Shown: in pieces, positions 45,301-54,175 of the stretch
How the letters are laid out: each line of letters begins with the position of its first letter
How positions within the stretch are numbered: the stretch's first letter is position 1
Source of the DNA: CAVXNB01 sp963763085
Lineage (GTDB): Bacteria > Actinomycetota > Acidimicrobiia > Acidimicrobiales > Bog-793
DNA length: 64,000 bases
Direction: 5' to 3'
Assembly (NCBI GenBank): GCA_963763085.1
Contig: CAVXNB010000001.1
Coordinates: forward strand, 1,240,001 to 1,304,000
The notes under the pieces: model-generated
The model's input: the letters and a program-made list of their open reading frames with translations, nothing else
What the model was told of the DNA's origin: nothing
The model's database searches: none
Program-made: the position numbers and the translations under genes

Positions 45301-47703
45301 GGTGCCGTTGGTGCCGTTGGTGCCGGTCGGTGCCCGTCGGCGCCCGTTGCGCCGGTCGCGCCCGTGGCGCCGCTGCGCCCCGTTGGCTGCCGTTGGTGCC
45401 CGTGCGCGCCGGTCGCGCCCTGTCGCGCCGTTGGTGCCGTTGGTGCCGTTGGTGCCGTTGGTGCCGGCGGTGCCGGTGGCGCCCTGTGCGCCGTTGGTGC
45501 CGTTCGTTCCGTTGGTGCCGGCGCGCCGGTGGCGCCCTGCGCCCCGTTGGTGCCGTTGGTGCCGTTGGTCCCGTTGGTGCCGGCGGCGCCGGTCGCACCC
45601 TGTGCGCCGTTCGTGCCGTTGGTGCCGTTGGTCCCGTTGGTGCCCGCAGCTCCGGTCGCACCCGTGGCGCCAGCTGCGCCCGTTGGTGCCGGCGGTGCCC
45701 GTCGCGCCCTGCGCTCCGGTGGCGCCGTTGGCGCCGTTGGTGCCGTTGGTGCCCGCAGCGCCGGTGGCACCCTGTGCGCCGTTGGTGCCGTTGGTGCCGT
45801 TGGTCGCCGTTGGTGCCGGCGGCGCCGGTCGCGCCCTGTGCGCCGTTGGTGCCGTTGGTGCCGTTGGTCCCGTTGGTGCCGGCAGCTCCGGTCGCGCCCT
45901 GAGCGCCGCTGGCGCCGCTGGTAGCCGTTGCGTGCCCGTTGGCGCCCGTGTCCGCGTCGCCGTTGGCGCCGTTGGTCCCGTTCGTGCCGTTGGTGCCCGG
46001 CAGCTCCGGTGGCGCCCTGCGCGCCGTTGGTGCCGTTCGTCCCGTTGGTGCCGTTGGTGCCGGCAGCTCCGGTGGCACCCTGTGCTCCGTTGGTGCCGTT
46101 GGTGCCGTTGGTCCCGTTGGTGCCGGTCGGCGCCGGTCGCGCCCTGTGCGCCGTTGGTTCCGTTCGTGCCGTTGGTCCCGGCAGCTCCGGTCGCACCCTG
46201 GCGCCGTTGCGCCGCTGGAGCCGTTGGCGCCGTGGCGCCCGTGCGCTCCGGTGGCGCCCTGTGCTCCGTTGGTGCCGTTGGTGCCGTTGGTGCCCGGCAG
46301 CGCCGGTGGCGCCCTGCGCGCCGTTGGTGCCGTTGGTTCCGTCGGTCCCGTTGGTGCCGGCAGCTCCGGTGGCACCCTGTGCTCCGTTGGTGCCGTTCGT
46401 TCCGTTGGTCCCGGCGGCTCCGGTCGCACCCTGTCGCGCCGTTGGTTCCGTTCGTGCCGTTGGTCCCGTTGGTGCCGGCAGCTCCGGTGGCACCCTGTGC
46501 GCCAGCTGCGCCCTGGAAGCCGCGTGCTCCGGTGGCGCCCTGCGCTCCGTGGCGCCGTTGGTGCCGTTGGTGCCGTTCGTTCCGTTGGTGCCGCAGTCCG
46601 GTGCCGGTCGCGCCCGTTGGTGCCGTTGGTGCCGTTGGTGCCGTTCGTCCCGTTGGTGCCCGCAGCGCCGGTGGCACCCGTGCGCCGTTGGTGCCGTTGG
46701 TGCCATTGGTCCCGTTGGTGCCGGCGGCGCCGGTCGCACCCTGTGCGCCGTTGGTGCCGTTGGTGCCGTTCGTGCCGTTGGTGCCGTTCGTTCCGTTGGT
46801 GCCCGCAGCTCCGGTGGCGCCCTGAGCGCCAGCTGCGCCCTGGAAGCCGCGTGCTCCGGTGGCGCCCTGGGCTCCGTTCGTCCCGGCAACGCCTTGGGCG
46901 CCCTTTGCTCCCTGTGTTCCTTGTGCACCCTGAGCACCCTGCGAGCCCTTTACGCCCTGGTTACCTTGGCTACCGTTCTGGCCGTTGGCTCCATTGGCTC
47001 CGTTCGCGCCGTTCGTGCCATTCGCGCCCTGATTGCCCTGCGGGCCGGCCGAGCCCTGGTTGCCCTGGAATCCCTGGAATCCCTGCGAACCGTTGGTCCC
47101 GTTCGATCCGGCGACGCCTTGGGTGCCCTGGTTGCCTTGCGAACCGTTGGCGCCTGCCGCACCCTGGTTGCCCTGGAATCCCTGGAATCCCTGTGCGCCG
47201 TTCGCGCCATTGGTCCCGTTGGTGCCAGTCGCACCCCGGGCACCGGTGGCACCTTGGGCGCCCGCCTTCCCCTGGACGCCTTGAGAGCCCTGCGCCCCGT
47301 TAGTTCCGTTGGTCCCGTTCGTGCCGGCCTTACCCTGGGCCCCCTGATTACCCTGCGCCCCCTGGGCGCCGTTGGCTCCCTGGGCCCCTTTCGCGCCTTG
47401 GCTTCCCTGGGCGCCGTTTATTCCGTTGAAGCCATTCTGGCCATTGACACCCTGAGGTCCCTGGACTCCCTTTGCGCCCTGCGGTCCCTGGGCGCCTTGC
47501 GCACCCTGGAAGCCCTGCGGGCCTTGAGGTCCCTGATCCGAATCGGCGAGAATAGACGTCGACGCGTGCGCGGCAGGAACACCTATGGTTCCTACGAGTC
47601 CGGACGCTGAAAGCGTGCTGATGCCTGCTCCGAATGCGAGCATGGCGATACGGGAACGACTTTTCGGCGGCGTGTAGCGGCCGCCTTTGCGTGGCGCTGC
47701 CAT
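42337..47703 (-). CDS. giant secreted collagen-like (Gly-X-Y) protein 2, many frameshifts
   Basis: 5367 bases, ~1789 codons, from ATG 47703 to stop 42337. Signal region MAAPRKGGRYTPPKSRSRIA and following Gly-rich core are near-copies of collagen-like gene 1. Then over 1,500 residues of Gly-X-Y follow, mainly GTN, GAQ, GAT, GAA and GNQ, with very little Pro. At about 42990-42750 a non-collagen insert of ~80 residues occurs (TTASAFTAPASGNTVSITVA, then NNEILFIGGGAGYYQI), resembling phage-fibre-type knob domains. A short GNQGFQG stalk and a ~70-residue C-terminal domain ending ITVYVMCSK close it. The Gly frame is intact from 47703 to ~46680 and from ~44650 to ~42630, but changes many times between. 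The protein would be a long extracellular fibre. Confidence 0.8.
43057..43344. repeat. 72-bp tandem repeats in collagen-like gene 2
   Basis: A 72-base unit beginning CCCGGCCGAGCCGTTGG recurs three times almost exactly (period 72), with a fourth partial copy. On the leftward strand each unit is 24 residues of Gly-X-Y (NQG, FQG, VAG, TNG, SAG, TQG). Shorter 9-bp repeats fill the rest of the gene. Confidence 0.85.
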
Positions 47704-47966
47704 TTTTTATATCCCTCGCTATATATCAATGGAGCCCACGAGATGACCCATTGCGAGCCACCGCGCCGACTACTGGATGTCGGCAATGTAAGTGGATCTT
47801 CCACAAGATGCAAGCGACTGCTCCAACTTCCCACCCCGCGTCGGTGGCCGAGCACACAGAGTGGGGAAATGCGGCAAAACCGAGGATTTGGCGCCTGCAG
47901 CGGTAGCAGACGCCAAGTCGTTCCAGGAAGGGCCTGATGGACCGCGAGCAACGGTGATTTGCGGTC

Positions 47967-48535
47967 GCCAGCCCCACCTACCAGTTGCAGATACCACCCT
48001 GGCGTGGGCCGTCCTTCAGGGCGATCAGGTTGGCGTTCACGTAGCTGATGTGGTGCTCGCGGTGCCATGGACTCGGGAACTGGGTCACCATGCGCCCGAC
48101 CTGGAACTGGCAGGTTATCTCGGGGACGAAGTTGGCGTAGCTGCGGTCGGTGAAGTACCAGAAGCTGTTCTCGTTGTAGAACGCGACGTGGGTGGGGTCC
48201 TGGAAGGCGCCGCGGCCGTCGGTGCTCGGGGTGAGCGACAACAGCATCCCCCCGTGGGCGAGGAGACGGTGCAGCTCGTTGAAGATCGCGATCTTGTCTG
48301 GGATGTGCTCGAGAAAGTCGACCGCGCGGATCACTCCGACGCTGTTGTCGGGCAGGTCGATCCCCTTGGTGACGTCGGCGACGATGTCGACGCCCTCGCC
48401 CGGGTACTGGTCGACGCCGAGATAGCCCTCAGGCTTGTTGTGCGCCGCGCCGAGGTCGAGGCAGGCCAGACCCTCCCTCTTCGCCCAGGCGAGGGCCAGG
48501 CGCTGCACGTAGGTGTCGTAGAGCTCGACGGTGTC
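47967..48535. repeat. 569-bp direct repeat, copy 2
   Basis: Same sequence as 34766-35334 except for two bases by eye. It is the methyltransferase half of the second glycosyltransferase chimera. The two copies are 13,201 bases apart and flank both collagen-like genes. Confidence 0.92.
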
Positions 48536-49234
48536 GGTGTAGATCCTGCGGTTCGCGACGATCTCGGCAGAGGAGCGACTGTCGAGGATCCGCTCGAGGT
48601 ACAGGCACTCGGGGATGTGGAGAAACGGGGCCACTTCGTACATCCGGCACATAAGGTCCTCGTCGTCGAGGATCGTCCTCGCCGGGTCGTAGCCGCCGGC
48701 CGCCTCGTAGGTGGAGCGACGGAACGCCCTGACGCTGCCCGGTGCGTAGACGATCGAGGCCACGTTATGCGGGGAAGGCTCGAAGGCATGTCGGCGCAGA
48801 ACAAGGCGCTCGTTTACGTCGGCCCCGGAGAACCGCCATCCCTCTGAGGGCTCTAACCGGGCGTCGCTCCGTTTTCCGTCCTCGTGAATCTGGGCGCTGT
48901 CGGAATAGACGAACCCGACATCCTCACGCTCCGCAAAGGTCGCCGCCACGCGATCTAGGCAAGTCGTCCCGAGCTCGTCGCTGTGATGCAATGAAACGAG
49001 CAGGTCACCAGTGGCTTGCTCGCACGCCGTGCGCTTGGCGGCTGCGACTCCTTGCACCGCCTCGTCACGTAGCACGACAACGCGTTCGTCTCGCCCTTGT
49101 GGCCGCCAGATTCGCACGTCTCCGTGCTGCACAACGACCCATTCCCAGTCCTGAAGGGTCTGGTTGCGCAGGCTGCGGTGGCACGAGTCGAGGAAACGCG
49201 AATTGTCGCTCGCCGTGAAGATGGAGATCCGCAT
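47978..49234 (-). CDS. glycosyltransferase family 2 - methyltransferase chimera
   Basis: 418 residues, intact, from ATG 49234 with AGAGG upstream. The N-terminal half follows the other chimeras (MRISIFTASDNSRFL, AAGGYDPARTILDDEDLMCR). The metal motif is changed: the position of FDHDDEL in the paralogue reads LHHSDEL, losing the first Asp. The C-terminal half has the full SAM motif LDLGAAHNKPEGYLGVD and is identical to the paralogue's. So methylation is probably intact and glycosyl transfer doubtful. It lies 274 bases upstream of collagen-like gene 2, on the same strand; this gap holds no gene I can see, although it has a GTGGA-AGA-TCCAC stem. Confidence 0.85.
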   Translation of the reverse strand: MRISIFTASDNSRFLDSCHRSLRNQTLQDWEWVVVQHGDVRIWRPQGRDERVVVLRDEAVQGVAAAKRTACEQATGDLLVSLHHSDELGTTCLDRVAATFAEREDVGFVYSDSAQIHEDGKRSDARLEPSEGWRFSGADVNERLVLRRHAFEPSPHNVASIVYAPGSVRAFRRSTYEAAGGYDPARTILDDEDLMCRMYEVAPFLHIPECLYLERILDSRSSAEIVANRRIYTDTVELYDTYVQRLALAWAKREGLACLDLGAAHNKPEGYLGVDQYPGEGVDIVADVTKGIDLPDNSVGVIRAVDFLEHIPDKIAIFNELHRLLAHGGMLLSLTPSTDGRGAFQDPTHVAFYNENSFWYFTDRSYANFVPEITCQFQVGRMVTQFPSPWHREHHISYVNANLIALKDGPRQGGICNW

Positions 49235-49264
49235 CTGGCCTCTTGGTCGGGGCGCCGGCGACAA

Positions 49265-49712
49265 ATGACCCGTGACGGATCGTCGACAGCACCTGCTCGG
49301 GACACGATGCTAGTTGTCAAGTTTAGAGCTACAGAATTTCAAGCCGCAACGATGCCCGACCGCCACGTGGGCTCGACCGGACGCGTGCAACGCCCGGATA
49401 CCTCGACGCGATGGCCTGAGCCAGCGCCCCTCGGTGGGGCCGTCCCTCACTACGGCCGAGTGCCGGGCACATCTCTGGTCGGCTGTCCCTTCGCACGCCC
49501 TACGAGATGCAACTCTCTGGGCAAGACCCGTTACTCTTCGAGCCTTTTCCCTCTGCCTACGGGATCGGCTCCCGCTTCCGGAGGTTGGAACGCCTCTTGC
49601 AAGCCTGGGCGGCCTGCCCGCCGCGCGGCCGCTCTAGCGGTACACCAAGAGGAGCCTCGCCTCGACCCTGCAGGCGCCGCGGGTTGCCAGCTGAGCCGGG
49701 GCAGGCTCGCGA
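49265..49712. other. intergenic, no gene seen
   Basis: About 450 bases right of the chimera gene. Only short overlapping frames are present and none resembles a protein. The region includes decayed sequence that continues the sedolisin remnant to its right. Confidence 0.35.
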
Positions 49713-50051
49713 CGATCCCCTGTGCTCGGACACCGTGAGCTGCGGTTCGAGAATCGTTTGAGCGGACGAGGTAGCTCTGCTTCACCGAGAGCCGATGGGA
49801 ACAGTCGCCGAAAGCGCGATCGACGGCGAGCGCGTCAGGGTGAGCAGCACGAGGCACCCAATAATGCGTACCGTGCACATTCGACCACTCTGAGAGGGAG
49901 CCGGCGATCCAGCAGGGGACAAGACCGAGCCCTCGTTGGAATGGCGTTGCATGCCAGAATCCCCCGGCCCGGCGTTAGGATCAATGAGTGGGCGTCTTTC
50001 AAGGACAGCTAGGTAGCGGGCACAGCCTTGCTCAGCAGCTTCCCTGCCCAC
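49713..50051 (-). pseudogene. sedolisin 5' remnant with conserved upstream peptide (copy A)
   Basis: GTG 50051 opens MGREAAEQGCARYLAVLERR, which matches the small ORF upstream of the intact sedolisin (AAEQSCARYLALLDR). In the same frame comes MQRHSNEG and a hydrophobic stretch (IIGCLVLLTL) ending at 49782. In the next frame RLSVKQSYLVRSNDSRTA aligns with LSVPRSFLVRASESLTT of the sedolisin at 54176-55420. No catalytic part follows. So this is the decayed beginning of a sedolisin gene with one frameshift and the body lost. Confidence 0.65.
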
Positions 50052-50300
50052 CCCACCGGAAGATCTTCCTGGTCAGCACCCCTCGGTTTGCTGCCCACCC
50101 CCACCGCAGCACTCTTGAGCAACCTCGCGTATTTAGGGGCTGGCCACCCTTGGATTTTACGAACCGATTAACCTAGAAACGAGAGATACCCTTGCGTTAA
50201 GTCATCGACCCGCGCGCAGACCCTTGCAAATAGAGAGGGCCGACCCTCGGTTTTTCTCGCGTACCGGAACACGGGTGGTGCAGACAACTCAAGGTCCCTG
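50052..50300. other. intergenic, no gene seen
   Basis: About 250 bases of unassigned sequence between the sedolisin remnant and the IPT/TIG remnant. No hairpin terminator or repeat recognised. Confidence 0.35.
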
Positions 50301-50561
50301 TCATGGGTAACGCATTGATTTCGACGAACACACTATTGGGACTCCCCGGCTTCCGGCTGCTGGCGGTGACCGAGGACGGCGATGAGCTGGTCGTCCGGAG
50401 ACCAGGCTCAATTTCCTTGCTCGGACCGGCCCGAACATGACTCCGCTCGCACCCTTTGACCCAGTCCCCACGATCGTCACCGTGGTGCCGCCCTTGGTCG
50501 GACCCGATCTCGGGGTGACCTTGTAACGGCCGGCGCTGACATATGTGAACTGGGTCGGCGC
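50301..50561 (-). pseudogene. IPT/TIG domain remnant
   Basis: An 86-codon frame without a start reads APTQFTYVSAGRYKVTPRSG and PTKGGTTVTIVGTGSKGASG, then VMFGPVRARK. The (P/T)xSGPTxGGTxVTIxGT pattern preceded by FTYV is the typical junction of IPT/TIG immunoglobulin-like repeats of surface proteins. A TGA lies directly upstream, and the later part loses the pattern. It follows the stop of the beta-propeller gene by 90 bases, so it may be the broken C-terminus of that protein. Confidence 0.65.
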
Positions 50562-50651
50562 TCACTTTGGGGCTCGTCCCGCAGTTGGCGTTGATACGCG
50601 GGTTGTGAACGGGCGAGTGCCCGCCCCGGCTGAGCTGGCTCGGGGTTAGCG

Positions 50652-51909
50652 TCAGGCCTTGAACACGTAGGCCCGCCCGACTGACTTCAAGTACTCCGGC
50701 GCACCGACCAACGCGGTCCTGCCCGAAAGGGCCACCGAATACCCGAAGTCGCTGATTGCGTTTTTGGCGGCAGTGTCCTTCAGCACCACGATCTGCTTCC
50801 ACGCACCCCTCGTCTTGGTGAACACTTCCGCTTGGCCGCCAACACCCTCTGCCCCGCCCACGACGATGGTCGTGCCGGAGATCGCCACCGAGGTGCCGCC
50901 TCCGTCCAGTTCGGCGACCCGCTTCCAGCCGGTCGCAGTCTTCCTGAACATGTACGCCCGGCCCTCATAGGTGGCCGCGTACGGTGCGCCCACGACAGCG
51001 GTCGTGCCCGAGATGGCTACCGACTCTGCGCCGGCACTGGCGCCTGGGGCCTTAAGTTTGGCGGCCTGCTTCCAGTGGACCCCCGTCTTGGTGAACACGT
51101 ACGCCCCGCCAGCCGCACCCACGACGGCGGTGGTGCCCGATATGGCAACCGAGTCGCCGAAGCCATCGCGGGCCGTTGGGTCGGAGCCCTTCAGTTCGGC
51201 GACCCTTTCCCAGCCGGTCGGCGTCTTCGTGAACACATACGCCTGGCCGGCAACAGAGGCGACAGTCGTGCCTGTGTATATCGCGTAGTACGGTGCTCCC
51301 ACGATTGCGGTCGTCCCCGAGATGGCCACCGAATGGCCGAAGTAGTCGTTGGCGATCTTGGAGCCTGCCAACTCGGCGACCTGCCGCCAGCCGGTTGCCG
51401 ACTTCGTGAAGACATATGCCTGGCCGCCGGTTGCGCCGCTGGAGTCCGAGTCCGCGCCCACGATTGCGGTCGTGCCCGAGATAGCGACCGAGATGCCGAA
51501 GTTGTACGTATTTACGTCGGAGCCCTTCAGCTCGAGCGCGCTGTTTCCAACCTTTCGGCGTCTCCGCAAACACGTAGGTGTTGCCGTCGCCGTTGCCAGA
51601 AGCTCCGTAGGATGCGCCCACGATGGCGGTCGTGCCCGAGATGGCAACCGAGATGCCGAACTCGTCGGCGGCGACGGAGCCCTTCAACTCGGCGAGCTGC
51701 TTGCCGATCGGTGGAGTCGTCCGAGGGACCGCGGCCACTGCCGAGGTCGTGCTCGCCAGGAGAGGCAAGGAGATCGCTCCTATCGCGAGGAGTACGGACA
51801 GCCTGGCCATCCGCTTGCGTCGCGTGCGAGGTGCTGCGCCGGTCGTCATATTCGCCTGACTAGTTTCGGCGCGCACACGCGAATCAAACCCAAGGTGCTT
51901 GTTGAGCAT
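50652..51909 (-). CDS. secreted seven-repeat FG-GAP-like beta-propeller protein, one frameshift
   Basis: ATG 51909 (GGGGGAGG eight bases upstream) opens a ~65-residue N-terminus with an Arg-rich segment, a hydrophobic core (LSVLLAIGAISLPLLA) and an Ala-x-Ala region, so exported. Then seven repeats of about 45 residues follow, each with FGxSVAISGTTAxVGA and (A/M/T)YVF-K---GW(K/R)QVAELKGS. The frame shifts once near 51538 between repeats 1 and 2; removing one base restores ~418 residues. Seven repeats make a complete propeller, a ligand- or matrix-binding fold. No anchor motif at the C-terminus, but an IPT/TIG remnant lies just downstream. Confidence 0.8.
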
Positions 51910-52083
51910 GATCATGTCCTCCCCCATGTGCGGGGGGTCAGACCGGCTCCCTCGCTGCTGCAAACCGTACACTCCGTAGACAGGAAGTCCGGGGAACGAA
52001 GCCGCAGGCACACCGCGGCACTTATCGCCGCCGCGGCTCCCTCGTGGCGCCTCTCTGGAAGCGGAGGACCCACCAGCCCCTAA

Positions 52084-52115
52084 AGAGCCCCCGCGACCAA
52101 GGTCACGGGGGCTCT
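52084..52115 (-). terminator. terminator after pilin-like gene 1
   Basis: AGAGCCCCCG-GACC and GGTC-CGGGGGCTCT form a strong stem with a small loop. Leftward it ends with TTT. It lies 60 bases past the stop at 52176. A nearly identical stem follows the second pilin-like gene at 60699-60733. Confidence 0.85.
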
Positions 52116-52175
52116 CCTGTCGTGCCGTCCGCGAGACGCCTGCGAGTGGCGGTCCACGAACGGAGCGATACCCGC

Positions 52176-52766
52176 TCAGCCGGCCGGGTAGCCCCCTGTC
52201 TGCATCGTCGCGGGTCCAGCCGCGAACGTGCCCGTCGCCCCCGCCGTGCAGGCGCCGGCGGTGGTGTGGGTGACAACGCCGTAGTAGGTACCGGGCGCCG
52301 ACTCGGTCCAGACCGGAGCTGCCTGGGTGGCCTTGAGGTCGAGGACGTACCAGCAGTCCCTCGTGCCCTTCGAGAACACGGCCAAACCGAGTGCTCCGCC
52401 GTTGCCGTTTGTCGTCAGCGAGACGACGTTCGCCTGCGTCGAGTTGGTGCCCGACACGAACGTCAAGCCGACGTCGATCTGCGAGATGTCCGACACTTGC
52501 GGATTCGTACCCACGTCGATGCCGGAGTAGGTCTGGCCCCCAGTCGTGTAGAAGGTGTTGGTACCGGTAAGGGCGGTCTGCAGGTTCGCCTGGGCGGCGG
52601 TGTTGTTGGCGCCCCGGGTCACCGACAGGAACGTCGGGATCGCGATCGCGAGAAGGATGCCGATGATGAGCAAGACCACGAGAAGCTCGATGAGCGTGAA
52701 GCCCTCGTCGCCTTCTTGCTCGATCCTGAGACGCCGCAAGCGGAGCCTCTCTGTGGTGTTGGTCAT
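52176..52766 (-). CDS. type IV pilin-like protein (PilA/pseudopilin) 1
   Basis: 196 residues from ATG 52766, with GGAGG nine bases upstream. A 22-residue charged leader ends GDEG, then FTLIELLVVLLIIGILLAIA, the class III signal: prepilin peptidase should cut after Gly and the mature Phe is methylated. Glu at position 5 is present. The mature domain is Thr/Gly-rich, with two Cys (RDCWYV and GACTAG) in a probable C-terminal disulfide loop. No pilus motor, platform or peptidase gene is in this window. It is likely a major or minor pilin. Confidence 0.93.
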   Translation of the reverse strand: MTNTTERLRLRRLRIEQEGDEGFTLIELLVVLLIIGILLAIAIPTFLSVTRGANNTAAQANLQTALTGTNTFYTTGGQTYSGIDVGTNPQVSDISQIDVGLTFVSGTNSTQANVVSLTTNGNGGALGLAVFSKGTRDCWYVLDLKATQAAPVWTESAPGTYYGVVTHTTAGACTAGATGTFAAGPATMQTGGYPAG

Positions 52767-52859
52767 GACGCTATTCCTCCAATGTTCAATGGAGCCGATG
52801 TAGTTCATCGACTCCCCCTCGCAGCAGACGTTGCTCTTTGTCGATCTGTCCTCATAAGG

Positions 52860-53817
52860 TCACAGGCTGTTGCCGGCCAGGTCCGCGACGCCGGCGGCAT
52901 TGGCCATGTTCAAGGTGACCGCGTTGTTCGTGGGGGAACTGCTTCTTGGTAGTGGAGGGGCGGCGCGAGGCGCGCCCCTCCACCGAGCCGGTGGGAGATC
53001 CCTGCCGATGCGGGCGAGGCCCGCCTCCGGGAACCTCAACACCTTGTTGATCGAGCCCACGGCGACCAGCGGCAGCGCCAGCACCTGGACCAGATCGAAG
53101 CCTGCAGTGCGTGCTCGCCCTGTCAGAGCACGCACGGGCCAGACGGCGCTCAGGGCGTCGCCGGGCCGGTTGAACAGTCCTGCGGCGAGAACGGCCTTGG
53201 AGCCGTCCTGGCCGATCTCAGGGACGTAGGAGGTCATCACGTCGCCCTCCCGCAGCTCGCCGAAGCGAGGTTGGCGACCGTTCCGGAGACCGCGTGCTGG
53301 AACCGGGGCAAGGGGGCCATGTGCGAGATGCCCCCTCCTCCATGGCCGGTGCCCCGGTTCCAGACGGTCTCGGTGCTTGCGCCAGAGATCTTGTGGACGA
53401 GAGCGACTCGGCTGTGGAGCGGCCGGCCAATGGGAACAACCACTCCACTCGCCAAGTCGTTCGGAACCGAGGCGCGACGAAGCGACCCTTCAGTTTCCAT
53501 GAAGAGTCGCTTCGCCGAATCTTGCTTCGCCCCGGGGTACCTAGGCACGCGTTGGCATGAGCCCGTGCCGTTCGGTACAGCTGTCCCTCGCGAGGACGCG
53601 CGCAACAGGCCCGTAGGTGCTGCGTTCTTCCGAACACAGTCTCCTTGTGAGGGCGTGCGCGACTTCGTTAGGAGGAGGGTTGACCCCTCGTCCAAGAGAA
53701 CTTTCATGCCAATCCCTTGCCCAGTTGAAACATCAATGAATGGGTATCAATCAATGGACGGCTGAGTACTGGGCACAACTCTGCTCAGCAGTCGCTCTGG
53801 CCACCGTACGGGACATT
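52860..53817 (-). pseudogene. sedolisin pseudogene (copy B)
   Basis: ATG 53817 starts MSRTVARATAEQSCAQYSAV, a 21-residue copy of the conserved upstream peptide, stopped by TGA at 53752. A frame from ATG 53707 to 53237 contains ETVWNRGTGHGGGGISHMAP then PRFQHAV, which aligns with ETVWNRGSGIGGGGVSLDAA...YQHAV of the intact sedolisin. A further frame (53240-52860) has TAGFDLVQVLALPLVA, which recalls the sedolisin end TQGYDMASGLGTPRVA. Catalytic motifs are absent. It is a decayed sedolisin. Confidence 0.7.
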
Positions 53818-54175
53818 CGTCCCAGTTGACACCCCTCACTTTCGGGCGTAGCCCCCGCGCAATACGACTGTTTCCCGTGCCGATGCGCGTGTCATGCCCT
53901 TGATTTGCAACGTCGCCATTCCCGCTTAATATCGGCAGCGAACCCGCGATTAGAGGCGACTACCCTCGCTATACCCTCACATACCGCCCACACAACCCTC
54001 AGGTTTCGAGGAGCACGATCTCGGGCCCCACGCTCCAGTTCCTGGTGGCAGCACGGCTCCCCGCGTCCCACGCGACGGCTGCGGACTACGGGTCGCATGG
54101 CGGCCCCGTGTGCCTGGCCGGCGCCGGCGCCTGTGCTACGGCACGCACACGCTCTTTTGACAGTGGATCAGACGG
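53818..54175. other. intergenic, no gene seen
   Basis: About 360 bases between the sedolisin pseudogene and the end of the intact sedolisin. Rightward frames are short and look random. No repeat or terminator with a T-run recognised. Confidence 0.35.

Noticed and set aside
42362..46825. A rightward 1,487-codon frame rich in APLVPLVP repeats
   Set aside because: It is the mirror of the 9-bp repeats of collagen-like gene 2. It has no start signal, no domain, and changes character exactly where the leftward frame does.
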